In this document: positions 55,095 through 63,950 of the stretch, piece by piece
Layout of the letters: each line of letters starts with the position of its first letter
How positions within the stretch are numbered: the first letter of the stretch is position 1
DNA from: Phytophthora sp. 'mugwort'
Lineage: Eukaryota > Oomycota > Peronosporomycetes > Peronosporales > Peronosporaceae
Reading direction: 5' to 3'
Assembly: GCA_033558025.1 (NCBI GenBank)
Contig: JAUCEF010000005.1
Coordinates: 2,914,001-2,978,000 of the forward strand
DNA: 64,000 nucleotides
Notes under the pieces: generated by a model
Database searches by the model: none
Told to the model about the DNA's origin: nothing
What the model saw: the letters and a program-made list of their open reading frames with translations, nothing else
Made by a program: the position numbers and the translations under genes

Positions 55095-58000
55095 ATGTTT
55101 GCATACGAGCTCGAAGGTCTAAAGCGATTGAATATTAATCCTATCAAATGGGGTAGTAGCTATCGTGTTAAGGTGCGGGGGCGTACAGGTAGAATGGTAT
55201 TTTTTAGCAACATCTCCAACCTCATAAATATGGAGCTGGTAGCAAAACAGTACAAGATTGGTATTGATACTCTCAAGAAGCATACATCTCCCGACTACAA
55301 GGCTGACCCGAAGTATCGCTTCTACCAAGGCAATCATGTCGAGTCGCACCTATATGAGGGGATTCAGCCTGCTGAATTCTACGACAAGCTCGAGAACGTA
55401 CTTGCAAGTCAGAAGTCTGCTTTCAAGATCGCTCTTGGATATGACCTCGTTAGTCGAACAGATGATAGCGAAACCCGCTACTTCCACCCGAATTTGAGCA
55501 ATACCTCGGTGTTTAGCTCACCGATCGCTATCAATAGCAAGGCTGATATTCGCAAGAAGGTCATCTCGGAGATTCGCTCGATGGAATTAGCTGATAAGCT
55601 AAACTACCCTAAGTCTGGATACCTGGTAAAGGCAATCACTGGATTCAAAATCTTCATTTACCAACGCGAGCACGCACTCGGTGATAGTGAAGCCGTCATT
55701 CCTAAGGTTATCCGCGACAACAAGAGTGTAATCAATTTTCCTAAGACTAACAACAAGTGCGTGTTTCACTGCATCGCATACCACAAGCAGGAGGACTCCA
55801 AAAAAGATCCACGTAGAATCCAAGCGCTGGTGAAGCAAGCATTCAAGCAGTACTGCTCGTACAAGGATATTAACTTTAATCTAAGTCTGTTTCGCAGCTT
55901 CAAACCTATCGATATTCTCCAGTTTGATGAGCTTGAGGACTGCTTCCAGCTTAGCATCAACGTATTCACCATGGATGTAGAAACGGGCAACGTTGAATGC
56001 ATTCGGCGTTCGGATAAGGAGTTTGATGCTGTCAATATTCTGTCCCACGAGAATCACGCTCTCTACATCAAGAATATCGATATGCTTCAGCGCAAGTACC
56101 AATGCGTCAAGTGTGAGATGATATTTGTCAGCTCCGACAAGCTTCGAAACCATAAGAAGAACCAGTGTGAGCTCGTAAATATTGAATCGTTTCCTGAAGA
56201 GCCAACTATATATCGACCAGCTTCGAATACAATCCGTTCTCTACTGACGAAGTACTCCATCAAGGAAAAAGACCACTACCTTGATCACTTTGTTGTGTAC
56301 GACTTTGAGGCCGTTCTGAAGCCTACAGCGACTCAGCACGGGGAGAGTACTGTCTTCACAAATGAGCACATCCCCGTATCTGTCTCGGTAGCAGACAGCT
56401 TGACGGAGGAGGTTCGCTGCTTTGTCAATGATGATCCTAAGCTTTTGCTCAAGGATATGTTCCAGTACATTAACGTTGTCGGAGCGAAGATCCAGCAATA
56501 CAATGTCTCCAAATACGAGACATTGCTTCGTAAGATCATAAATGCTCACGGTTTGGTAGGTATGGGCATCCAAGGCGCTTCTTTTGATAATATGCATAAG
56601 ATAGAGGATGTGGATGCTTCGATCCAATCCGGCGATTTTGCCAGCTTCTTCGATTTTCATAGCAAGCTATCCTTTTGTAAAAAGCGCTCGGACTACGGTA
56701 AGATCAAGCAAACCTTGGATCAGGTTCCGGTCCTTGGATTTAACTCAGGACGCTACGATATTAATCTGATCAAGGCAGACTTGTTCGCTACCATAGGAAC
56801 AGACAACATCAAATCAGTCATCAAGAACCCAAGCTACATGTGTATTGCCACATCGGATATGAAGATGCTTGACATTAGCAACTACGTACCAGCAGGAACG
56901 AGCTACAGTAAATACCTGACAACATACCTAGGTGATTGCAAGTGTGATGACAAGATTCGATGTATCTGTGGTCTGGGTAAGGGAATATTCCCGTATGAGT
57001 ACATCACCTCATTCAATGTACTTAACGAGACCAAAGTGCTTCCCCAGTCTGGATTCGACAGTGAGCTCCGTGGCACCAGCATCAGTGCTGATGACTACAA
57101 GCGCGTTCATTTTGTCTGGGAACACTATAAAATGAAGTCGATCAAGGATCTACTTATTTGGTACAACAATCTTGACGTAGTTCCATTTATCAAGGCTGTT
57201 AAGGCTCAGCGTGAATTATTCAAGCAGTTTGATCTTGATATGTTTACCGATGGTGTATCTCTCCCTGGTCTCTCGGAAAAGGTCATGTATCAAACATGCT
57301 TCAACAATCTTCAGTACCCTACCAAGGAGTCTGCAAACGAATTTAACTTCCCAACCAAACGCATGAGCGGATACAAGATTCAGGATGCTGAGGCCAAACG
57401 AGAGTTCAATATGACTATTGAACACCTTGATTTCCTTCTGAAGCAGCAAAAGTATCTATGTGGGCTATGCTACTGTCAGCTGACTGCTGACACTGCTTCA
57501 GCGGATCGAATCAACAATAAACTTGGTCATATCGATGGTAATATCTTGATCAGCTGTATCGAGTGCAACGTTGCTCGCAAGGATATGTCGCTGAGAGGTT
57601 TTCGATACAAGAAGCTCCTCGAGTTCAACTCAGACAAGCTTGTGTATAGCATTGACAGAGAAGAGAAGGACATTTACGCTAAGATGAAGGCTAACATTGC
57701 TGGCGGTCCGTCAATCATCTTCAATCGCTCCGCCAAGCGAAATGAGACCAAGATTCGCGGTGGTAAGCTCTGTAAGAAGATTATCGGATATGATGCCAAT
57801 GCCTTGTACCTATGGGCCCTTGGTAATGAGATGCCTTGCGGACGCCTAACCACTATCGAAGCGTACGACGGGATTATCGATGATATCAAGGATGACAAAA
57901 TCTTTGGCTTCCTCGAGTGTGATATTCGTACTCCACAACACCTCAAAGAGTACTTTAGTGAGATGACCCCTATTTTCACAAACACGCTTATCGACTGTAG

Positions 58001-59075
58001 CGATGAGAATGTAATCGGTCAGCACATGTTTAAGTACAATGAGGCGCGCAAACAAAGCCGAGCAAAACCAGCTCGTAAGCTTATTGGTAGCTACTTTGGT
58101 GAAAAAATTATGATATATGCTCCGTTGCTCAAGTGGTACATCAGCCATGGAATGGAGATTACAAAAACGTACTCTTTCATCGAAGCCAACTCCCACAAAG
58201 CGTTTGAACCATTTATGCAAACAGTTTTTAACGCTCGACGTGAGGGTGATGCTGACAAGTCCAAGGCTATGATCGCTGAGATGATGAAACTGGTAGGCAA
58301 CAGCGCTTTCGGTCGATCTGGTATGGACATGAGCAAGCACAAGGAGATTAAGTACGAGTCTAACGACAAAGCCATCAAGAACAGAATCGACCACTTCACA
58401 TTCCATGGGCTTGAAGAGCTTAATGATGCGTGTGAGATCACCATGAAGAAACGGCGACTTAAGAACAAGAATCCGATCCATTTGTCAATTGCCATCTATC
58501 CGCTGGCTAAACTACGCATGCTACAGTTCTACTATGACTGTATCGACTTTTACTTCGATCGATCGGACTTTCAATACCAAGAGATGGACACAGACTCGGC
58601 ATACATCGCATTCAGCTGTGAAAATCCGTTTCAAAACTGTATCAAGCCCGAGCTACGTGATCACTTCAAGCAGCACAAGTACGATTGGTTCCCACGCGAC
58701 TATAGCAATGACGTTGCTAAGTTTGATCGACGCACACCTGGCTTGTTTAAGGATGAGTGGTCTGGTGATGCTATGGTATCTCTGTCTTCAAAAAACTATA
58801 TATGCTACCTGCCAGACGAATCATACAAGGTCAAGGTTAGTGTCAAGGGAGTCCAACAGGGAGGTGGTCGGAACAGCGATGTACTTAACCCAGATGGCTT
58901 TGAAATTGTTGTACGTGATCGCATAACACTAAAGGGAACTAACAAGGGATTTCGACTGAGCAAGGAGACTAAGTCAATTATCACCTACAGCCAAACGAAG
59001 ACGGCCCTCAATTATTATTACGACAAGCGTCGCGTACTTGAGGATGGTATTACGACAGTAGCTTTGGATATATAA
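55095..59075 (+). CDS. polB: protein-primed family B DNA polymerase (pPolB) with HNH-like insert
   Basis: 1326 residues, one uninterrupted frame; it replicates the element's DNA. The N-terminal 380 residues are non-polymerase: a Cys/His-containing NKCVFHCIAYH at about 220-230, and a C2H2/C2HC-like finger (YQCVKCEMIFVSSDKLRNHK) at about 336-355. The 3'-5' exonuclease has VVYDFEAV (Asp403, Glu405), GFNSGRYDINL (Asp555) and WYNNLDVVPF (Asp694). Between exonuclease and polymerase sits a zinc-ribbon HNH-like segment with C789xxC792, SADRINNKLGHIDGN and C821xxC824. Polymerase motif A is GYDANALYLWAL (Asp900), motif B KLVGNSAFG (Lys1065, Asn1069) and motif C EMDTDSAY (Asp1165, Asp1167). All catalytic residues are present, so this gene looks functional. 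It is long for the family because of the N-terminal region and the insert. Confidence 0.95.
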   Translation: MFAYELEGLKRLNINPIKWGSSYRVKVRGRTGRMVFFSNISNLINMELVAKQYKIGIDTLKKHTSPDYKADPKYRFYQGNHVESHLYEGIQPAEFYDKLENVLASQKSAFKIALGYDLVSRTDDSETRYFHPNLSNTSVFSSPIAINSKADIRKKVISEIRSMELADKLNYPKSGYLVKAITGFKIFIYQREHALGDSEAVIPKVIRDNKSVINFPKTNNKCVFHCIAYHKQEDSKKDPRRIQALVKQAFKQYCSYKDINFNLSLFRSFKPIDILQFDELEDCFQLSINVFTMDVETGNVECIRRSDKEFDAVNILSHENHALYIKNIDMLQRKYQCVKCEMIFVSSDKLRNHKKNQCELVNIESFPEEPTIYRPASNTIRSLLTKYSIKEKDHYLDHFVVYDFEAVLKPTATQHGESTVFTNEHIPVSVSVADSLTEEVRCFVNDDPKLLLKDMFQYINVVGAKIQQYNVSKYETLLRKIINAHGLVGMGIQGASFDNMHKIEDVDASIQSGDFASFFDFHSKLSFCKKRSDYGKIKQTLDQVPVLGFNSGRYDINLIKADLFATIGTDNIKSVIKNPSYMCIATSDMKMLDISNYVPAGTSYSKYLTTYLGDCKCDDKIRCICGLGKGIFPYEYITSFNVLNETKVLPQSGFDSELRGTSISADDYKRVHFVWEHYKMKSIKDLLIWYNNLDVVPFIKAVKAQRELFKQFDLDMFTDGVSLPGLSEKVMYQTCFNNLQYPTKESANEFNFPTKRMSGYKIQDAEAKREFNMTIEHLDFLLKQQKYLCGLCYCQLTADTASADRINNKLGHIDGNILISCIECNVARKDMSLRGFRYKKLLEFNSDKLVYSIDREEKDIYAKMKANIAGGPSIIFNRSAKRNETKIRGGKLCKKIIGYDANALYLWALGNEMPCGRLTTIEAYDGIIDDIKDDKIFGFLECDIRTPQHLKEYFSEMTPIFTNTLIDCSDENVIGQHMFKYNEARKQSRAKPARKLIGSYFGEKIMIYAPLLKWYISHGMEITKTYSFIEANSHKAFEPFMQTVFNARREGDADKSKAMIAEMMKLVGNSAFGRSGMDMSKHKEIKYESNDKAIKNRIDHFTFHGLEELNDACEITMKKRRLKNKNPIHLSIAIYPLAKLRMLQFYYDCIDFYFDRSDFQYQEMDTDSAYIAFSCENPFQNCIKPELRDHFKQHKYDWFPRDYSNDVAKFDRRTPGLFKDEWSGDAMVSLSSKNYICYLPDESYKVKVSVKGVQQGGGRNSDVLNPDGFEIVVRDRITLKGTNKGFRLSKETKSIITYSQTKTALNYYYDKRRVLEDGITTVALDI

Positions 59076-59121
59076 GCAATTACACGTGTGGGGAGTTTTT
59101 TGTCTCGCACAACATAGAAAC

Positions 59122-60201
59122 ATGGATCTGCTGTCAAAGCTATACTAGGACCCGAAAACGGGATATGTCGGTGCTCAAGCTTTGTGTCAAAAAGCAAGGG
59201 AATTAGACCCCACGATCACACTCAAATTTGAGAAAGCGTGGTATTCATCCCAGACGGACATTAAACGATTTCAAGAGCAGAAGCGTAAGTATGATGGTTT
59301 TAAGATTGCTTCTCATAATCCCAATTCTTGGCAGATGGATCTTGCTTTCTGGGAAAAACGTCCAATTTTGACGGCTATCAACATCAACTCTCGCCTTGGT
59401 TATGCTAAGCTATTATCGAACAAGACTGCTCCAACCGTACTCACAGGTCTGAAAGCATTCGTTCGTAGTAATAAGGTCGATATCCTCACAAGCGACAACG
59501 GAAGTGAATTCATGAACAAACAAGCAGAAGCATTTTTTAAATCCAAGAAAATTGACCATTACAACAATGAACCCGGTGATCATGGCACTATGGGGAAAAT
59601 CGAGAGATTTAACAGAACGTTGAAGCAGAGACTAACTGAAATGTCTCCCAAACGGATTTCGCAAAAACTTATCAATGACATTATTGGAAACTACAATAGC
59701 ACGTTTCACCGATCGATTGGTATGACCCCAAACGATGCGAAAGGTAAAGTGATGGAGTCTGAGCTTGCTCATAACCAAGAAGAAGCAGAAAAAATTGAAA
59801 ATGAGCTTGAATTAGGCAGCAATGTCCTTTATCGGCTGCAGAAGCAAACTTTTGGTAAGGAAGCAGCTCGATGGAGCAAAGCTGTGTACACAATTATAGG
59901 TATGGACGGATACCGAGTTGAAATCAGGTCAAAGAATGGCCATACACTCTATAAAGCTCCAAACGATTTAAAGATCGTGCAAACGAAATCAACTGATGCC
60001 ACAATTAATAGGGGCGATATTTTTGAAGCCGAGAAGATCTTAGAACACGAAAAGATGCGATCGGGAAAGTACAAATACTTGGTTCAGTGGGTTGGGAATG
60101 AGCCTGACTCATGGGAACCTCAAGATAATTTGCGCCTGATCAATAAGAATCGTAGATCAACGCTTGAGAAGGAGTACTGGAAAAAAATGAGCTCAGATTA
60201 G
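59122..60201 (+). pseudogene. Polinton DDE integrase with C-terminal chromodomain; in-frame TAG near its start
   Basis: A retroviral-type integrase that inserts the element. The core has SWQMDLAFW (first Asp 59338-59340), TSDNGSEF (second Asp 59494-59496) and GKIERFNRTLK (Glu 59602-59604). That is 35 residues between the last two, the classic DDx35E. A C-terminal chromodomain reads FEAEKILEHEKMRSGKYKYL ... WEPQDNL (about 60016-60130) and may target chromatin. The natural ATG appears to be 59122 (MDLLSKLY), but codon 9 is TAG (59146-59148). Beyond it the same frame continues (DPKTGYVGAQAL) without further stops. No ATG lies between the TAG and the catalytic core before 59296, so a non-AUG start or readthrough would be needed. 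I therefore call it a probable pseudogene with an otherwise intact protein. Confidence 0.88.
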
Positions 60202-60207
60202 CTTTTG

Positions 60208-60213
60208 AATAAA
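60208..60213 (+). terminator. polyadenylation signal AATAAA after integrase
   Basis: AATAAATAAAA starts 6 bp after the integrase stop. Confidence 0.5.
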
Positions 60214-60337
60214 TAAAAATAGAGACATCCTCTAAAGCTTTGGCTCGTGTATATTAGTTCCAATATGTTTCCAATATTTTGAAAATATATGACTTGATAT
60301 ATAGATAACGCAAATCGCTTTGCAACTTCGTTGCTCG

Positions 60338-60625
60338 ATGTGTAATTGCATAGAGAAAGAACGTAAGCTGACCAAGCTTCGACGTAAGCTTTGGGTTATT
60401 CAGGAAGTTAGTCGAATCAAGAATGAGCTGATCAACCTTGATGCAAGCGAAAATTTTCGTAAAACCGTAGTTAATCGGAATTATCGTCAAGAGTTGGAAA
60501 AAATATTTGGTGTTCCATTCCATTGCATCAAAGGCCGATATCTGAGTCTCCTAAAAGAACGCAATCACATTTGTCATTCGTACTCACCGTTTCGACACGA
60601 CTCTGTCATGCCGAACTACTGGTAA
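60338..60625 (+). CDS. small protein, unrecognised (95 residues)
   Basis: I take ATG 60338 as the start. The sequence is basic and helical (KERKLTKLRRKLWVIQEV), with two N-terminal Cys residues and an aromatic end (HSYSPFRHDSVMPNYW). No family is recognised. It lies between the integrase and the long unknown gene on the same strand. Its coding-like character rests on its position in a compact element and on the absence of other frames. Confidence 0.5.
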   Translation: MCNCIEKERKLTKLRRKLWVIQEVSRIKNELINLDASENFRKTVVNRNYRQELEKIFGVPFHCIKGRYLSLLKERNHICHSYSPFRHDSVMPNYW

Positions 60626-60667
60626 TTACGAGTAATCATTTTTTATGATTCGCTGAATATAAGCACG

Positions 60668-61024
60668 ATGTTCCCCAATTTCTCATCGATAGCTCAAAGA
60701 GAGCAAAAGCGTCAAGAGCTTCTTGAACGAGCTCAGAGACGTGTCCGTCAATCCAATGCTAAGCGTGAGATGTATGAAGGAGCCTCTTGGGCTAGTGATA
60801 TCTCGAATGGAATAACTACGCTTCCCAAGAAATCAACTGAATCAACACAGACTGATATTTCAGTAGGGCCTGATGAAGAGACACCTGAAGAGCTGAAGAA
60901 GAGTCTTGCTGAGATCTTAAAAAAAACGGTGAGTGATGAAAACTCCCAGATAAACCCTGAGGTATCAACCGATGAGCGAGGACCAGACGTAAATGTTCGC
61001 CCGCCCTGTTATGGTAGACGATGA
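60668..61024 (+). CDS. Polinton protein with WASD/STQTD motif, possibly the N-terminus of the next gene
   Basis: 118 residues. A basic helical start (QREQKRQELLERAQRRVRQS) is followed by ASWASDISNGI, then STESTQTDI, then an acidic disordered region. The stop at 61022-61024 overlaps the beginning of the next open frame (60993). The peptide across the junction could also be continuous after a frame change (NVRPP against ARPVMVDDD). It is therefore either a separate small gene or the N-terminal part of the long broken gene. The WA-D ... STQT[DE] pair is shared with the gene at 63387-63653. Confidence 0.55.
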   Translation: MFPNFSSIAQREQKRQELLERAQRRVRQSNAKREMYEGASWASDISNGITTLPKKSTESTQTDISVGPDEETPEELKKSLAEILKKTVSDENSQINPEVSTDERGPDVNVRPPCYGRR

Positions 61025-63323
61025 TGCTCAAACGAATATACGACCTACAAGGCTTGCTACGGTGGAGCAAGTTGCACCTGTCGATATCAAACCTTCAACA
61101 ACCGAAGCGAAGCCCTCATTAGTTAAAGATGATAAATTATTCGATGATGAGTTAAACGATCAAAATAAATCAAAGGAAGCTGTTGCTCAGATATTTGAAA
61201 TTTATCAGATTCTTGCGGATTTGCGTATTCATCCCCTTTCTCATAATGGTCACCAGCTGACTAAGTACTACATAGGAGAAGGTGCTAAGACTTATAGTAT
61301 TAAGTCTGGAAAACTAGTGTTAGTTCCAAGCATTGATTGGGCTGAGACATATAGTCATATTGGAGAGATTCTAACAAACGATGTTCGATTTCTTGATTAC
61401 ATCAAAGAAAAGAAGCGACGCGGTGAAATGAAGCAGGAAGATAAAAATACTCCGTATCAGGTATGGCAGACGCTTTCTAAGAGAAAACGAGTGAATGCTT
61501 CAGAGAGAGATGTTGCAGATCTTATCAAGCAAAGACTTGATGATAGCTTCCTTTTCGACAATTTAACATCTACCACGTCCGATCAGATTGATAGTAAGAT
61601 CAAACTGTTTTGGCTTATTCACAAGAACAGGGATATTCTTGAATCTAATGGTTTAAGAAAAAAAGTTGTCCCAGTACTTTCCGGTACTGCTAAACCTCTT
61701 CCCCATTGATAACGATGGATACGTGTGGATAGATGGTAATTCCGTTTCTGTTTATGGGTTGAAGACAAATCGAGCAAAGCCAGCTATTACTAAGAAAGTT
61801 AATTGGGTGTTGACGCTTCAAAAGTTTGTCAATTCGGTTAAAGAGAGAGGACTAAAATTGGAATTTGTAGGCGAAAAGGACAAAGAAATTGATGTAAAGG
61901 ATTTCACACCAACTGACGAGGAAGATAAAAAACAAGGCTTCTATAGTGGTGCTGATGAAGATATGAACCAAAACCTGAGCAACGCAGACAATGATGCTAA
62001 AGCAATACTAACAGATTATTACGAACTGGCCCATGCTAAGGACATAAATATCCCATTCCGATTGAAACCTGTGGTGGAAGTAGATGGGGTGGTTAAGACG
62101 CACAACACATATTACTTTGGTGTTCCATCAAAAAGGAAACCACTAAATATTAAAAACGACCAGCATAAGCAGGTTTCTGGTGCAGCTTGGAAGGGGCTAA
62201 TGAAGAATATCAGATGGATGGATACGTTTTTAGCACTGCTTAATGGACTTGAAGACATCGATCGCTATCTAGCTGAAATTGACTACCCTTTACCTAGAAG
62301 TAATACTGAGGTTATTAAATTGGTAGAGAATCAGAAGCTTGACAAAGCTCGACGCCACAATCTTGATGAAAATCTCAAAATATTGAATGAAGCCATCGTA
62401 AAGTCTGCTCAGGTTATTAGACGTCAAAGTAATAAACCTTATGATCCTGAAAATGAAGATGAGCTGCAAAAGCTCCACGATGAATCTGAAGCAGCATATC
62501 AAGTATACGGAGAGGTTCAAAAGCGTTATGAAGAAGCGAAGATGGCAATCAAAGCCAACAAATCAAAATCGGCGAGATCTGCACTAAAGGCAGCGACGTC
62601 AGCAATGAGAGCTACAAAGGCTGTCTTTGCAGCCAAGTCTAAAAGATATAGCCAGGCTTTTAGAGATAACCTTGCTCTGCAGGAGCAGATCACCGTCGAT
62701 AAATTTGCGGAACATCAAGATGAAAAAGCGGTCAGAGGAGTTATGAATGATATGAAAACTGTTATCAGTGGTGAAGGTCTAGAGGGACGTGGTTTGCGAG
62801 GAGCTGGTGTAGCTCCTCTAGAAGGTGTTGTCAGACGTGGTAGAACCTACAATCTTAACGAGATTCAGGGATTAGCAACCCCCAGCGCTTATACGTATCG
62901 CCAGCTTGGGAGCAAGTACATCCGTATCCTGACCTTGATGCGAAGACACTCGTAATTGTGCAGCCAAACCGGCGCAAATGCGGACCTAAGTGCCAGATTA
63001 GTGATAGCCTTCAAGCAATGATCCGGACTCTTGTATATAAGAACCATATCGATCAAGCTTCGTATGACAAGCTCAACATCGATGATAAAAAAATGTTCAA
63101 GGAGATCCTAGCGATAACACATCTCCAGTACAATTTTCACGATAAGCTCACGGACCCACTGGAGACGCTCCGTGCTGAGTATGATAAGCTGAAAGGCGAG
63201 CTTGAGCTTGGAAATGATAACCCCAGCATCATCAAGCAACTAAAATCTCTCACGGTGGATATGTACAGCAATCGATTGATTGGAGATAAAGAGTTTAAGG
63301 AAATTGTCACTCGACTACTATAG
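60993..63323 (+). pseudogene. long Polinton protein of unknown function, split by two frame changes
   Basis: Three successive open frames (60993-61709, 61666-62955, 62958-63323) appear to be one gene. The first ends TAKPLPH, and the next frame continues with IDNDGYVWIDG exactly there, at the C4 run near 61701-61704. The second ends YIRI then shifts; the third frame before its nominal start reads PDLDAKTLVIVQPNRR, joining near 62924. The joined span (2331 nt) would be about 775 residues. Visible parts are an acidic, disordered N-terminus, a mixed alpha/beta middle, a long Lys/Ala/Glu-rich coiled coil (about 62320-62700), a Gly/Arg-rich linker (GLEGRGLRGAG, about 62785) and a helical C-terminal module with LGNDNPSIIKQLK. 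No catalytic motif is recognised. A structural or capsid-associated role is speculation. Confidence 0.6.
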
Positions 63324-63386
63324 CGCAGAGCTTAGAGAACTTGTTCTCAGATCTGCGATCCTTCGGACTTCGTTCTAATAAACAAT

Positions 63387-63653
63387 ATGTTCTTCTTCAA
63401 CCCCCGCATTATTTTCAGCTCAGGTGGTAGCTATGGCGACAACGCAGATAATAATGTTGCTGAACTCAAAGCTATCATGAAGAATCTAATTATTCATGAG
63501 CGCCCTCAGAAGACGCAGGCAGCTGTATGGGCAACTGATCTCGACAAAAGTATCAAGAAGGTTGACGTTTCAACCCAAACTGAAGGTGGCCGTGTATGGG
63601 CTTATCAACCTAAACAAAAAAAGAAGCCTTCAACGAAGACGTTTGCTCTCTAA
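63387..63653 (+). CDS. small Polinton protein with WATD/STQTE motif
   Basis: 88 residues: a hydrophobic/aromatic start (MFFFNPRIIFSSGG), a short Asn/Asp-rich part, helix LKAIMKNLIIHE, then AAVWATDLDKSIKKV and DVSTQTEGG, and a Lys-rich end. The WA-D and STQT[DE] pair matches the protein at 60668-61024. Its stop codon (TAA 63651-63653) overlaps the stop codon of the convergent minus-strand gene. Confidence 0.6.
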   Translation: MFFFNPRIIFSSGGSYGDNADNNVAELKAIMKNLIIHERPQKTQAAVWATDLDKSIKKVDVSTQTEGGRVWAYQPKQKKKPSTKTFAL

Positions 63654-63865
63654 GCAATGCCACTCCGCACGAATTTACCCTCGATAAATGTTAATTTTTT
63701 ATCGCTGATACTAACTTCAAATATGGCAGACTCCCCGTCATGGTTTTTGGTTGGGATGAATACAGTATCACCAAGAACGATAATTTGGTCAGCTTGCAGC
63801 ACCGTAGCTCCGACGACCTGGCTTGGCTCATCAAGCCTAAGCTCCTTACTTGGCATACAACCCAT
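63650..63865 (-). CDS. small minus-strand protein, unrecognised
   Basis: 71 residues from ATG 63865 (an upstream TTG would extend it by 10). It is beta-rich in appearance (QIIVLGDTVFIPTKNHDGES, IFEVSISDKKLTFIEGKFV). Its TAG (63650-63652) overlaps the TAA of the convergent neighbour by two bases, typical of compact viral-like gene packing. The plus strand also has an open frame here (63657-63920), which I consider the shadow, although the plus reading YGRLPVMVFGWDEY also looks protein-like. Confidence 0.5.
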   Translation of the reverse strand: MGCMPSKELRLDEPSQVVGATVLQADQIIVLGDTVFIPTKNHDGESAIFEVSISDKKLTFIEGKFVRSGIA

Positions 63866-63904
63866 GGTTGAGGTGGTGAAAGCACCGATTCGCAAACGTA
63901 GTTT

Positions 63905-63950
63905 GCTTGATATACCCTAACAGAGTAGGGCCTACGAACTATACCCTACC
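63905..63950. repeat. direct TATACCCTA repeats
   Basis: TATACCCTA occurs twice (near 63912 and 63940), with GTAGGG between. The function is unknown. It lies upstream of the minus-strand gene and could be part of a divergent promoter. Confidence 0.4.
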
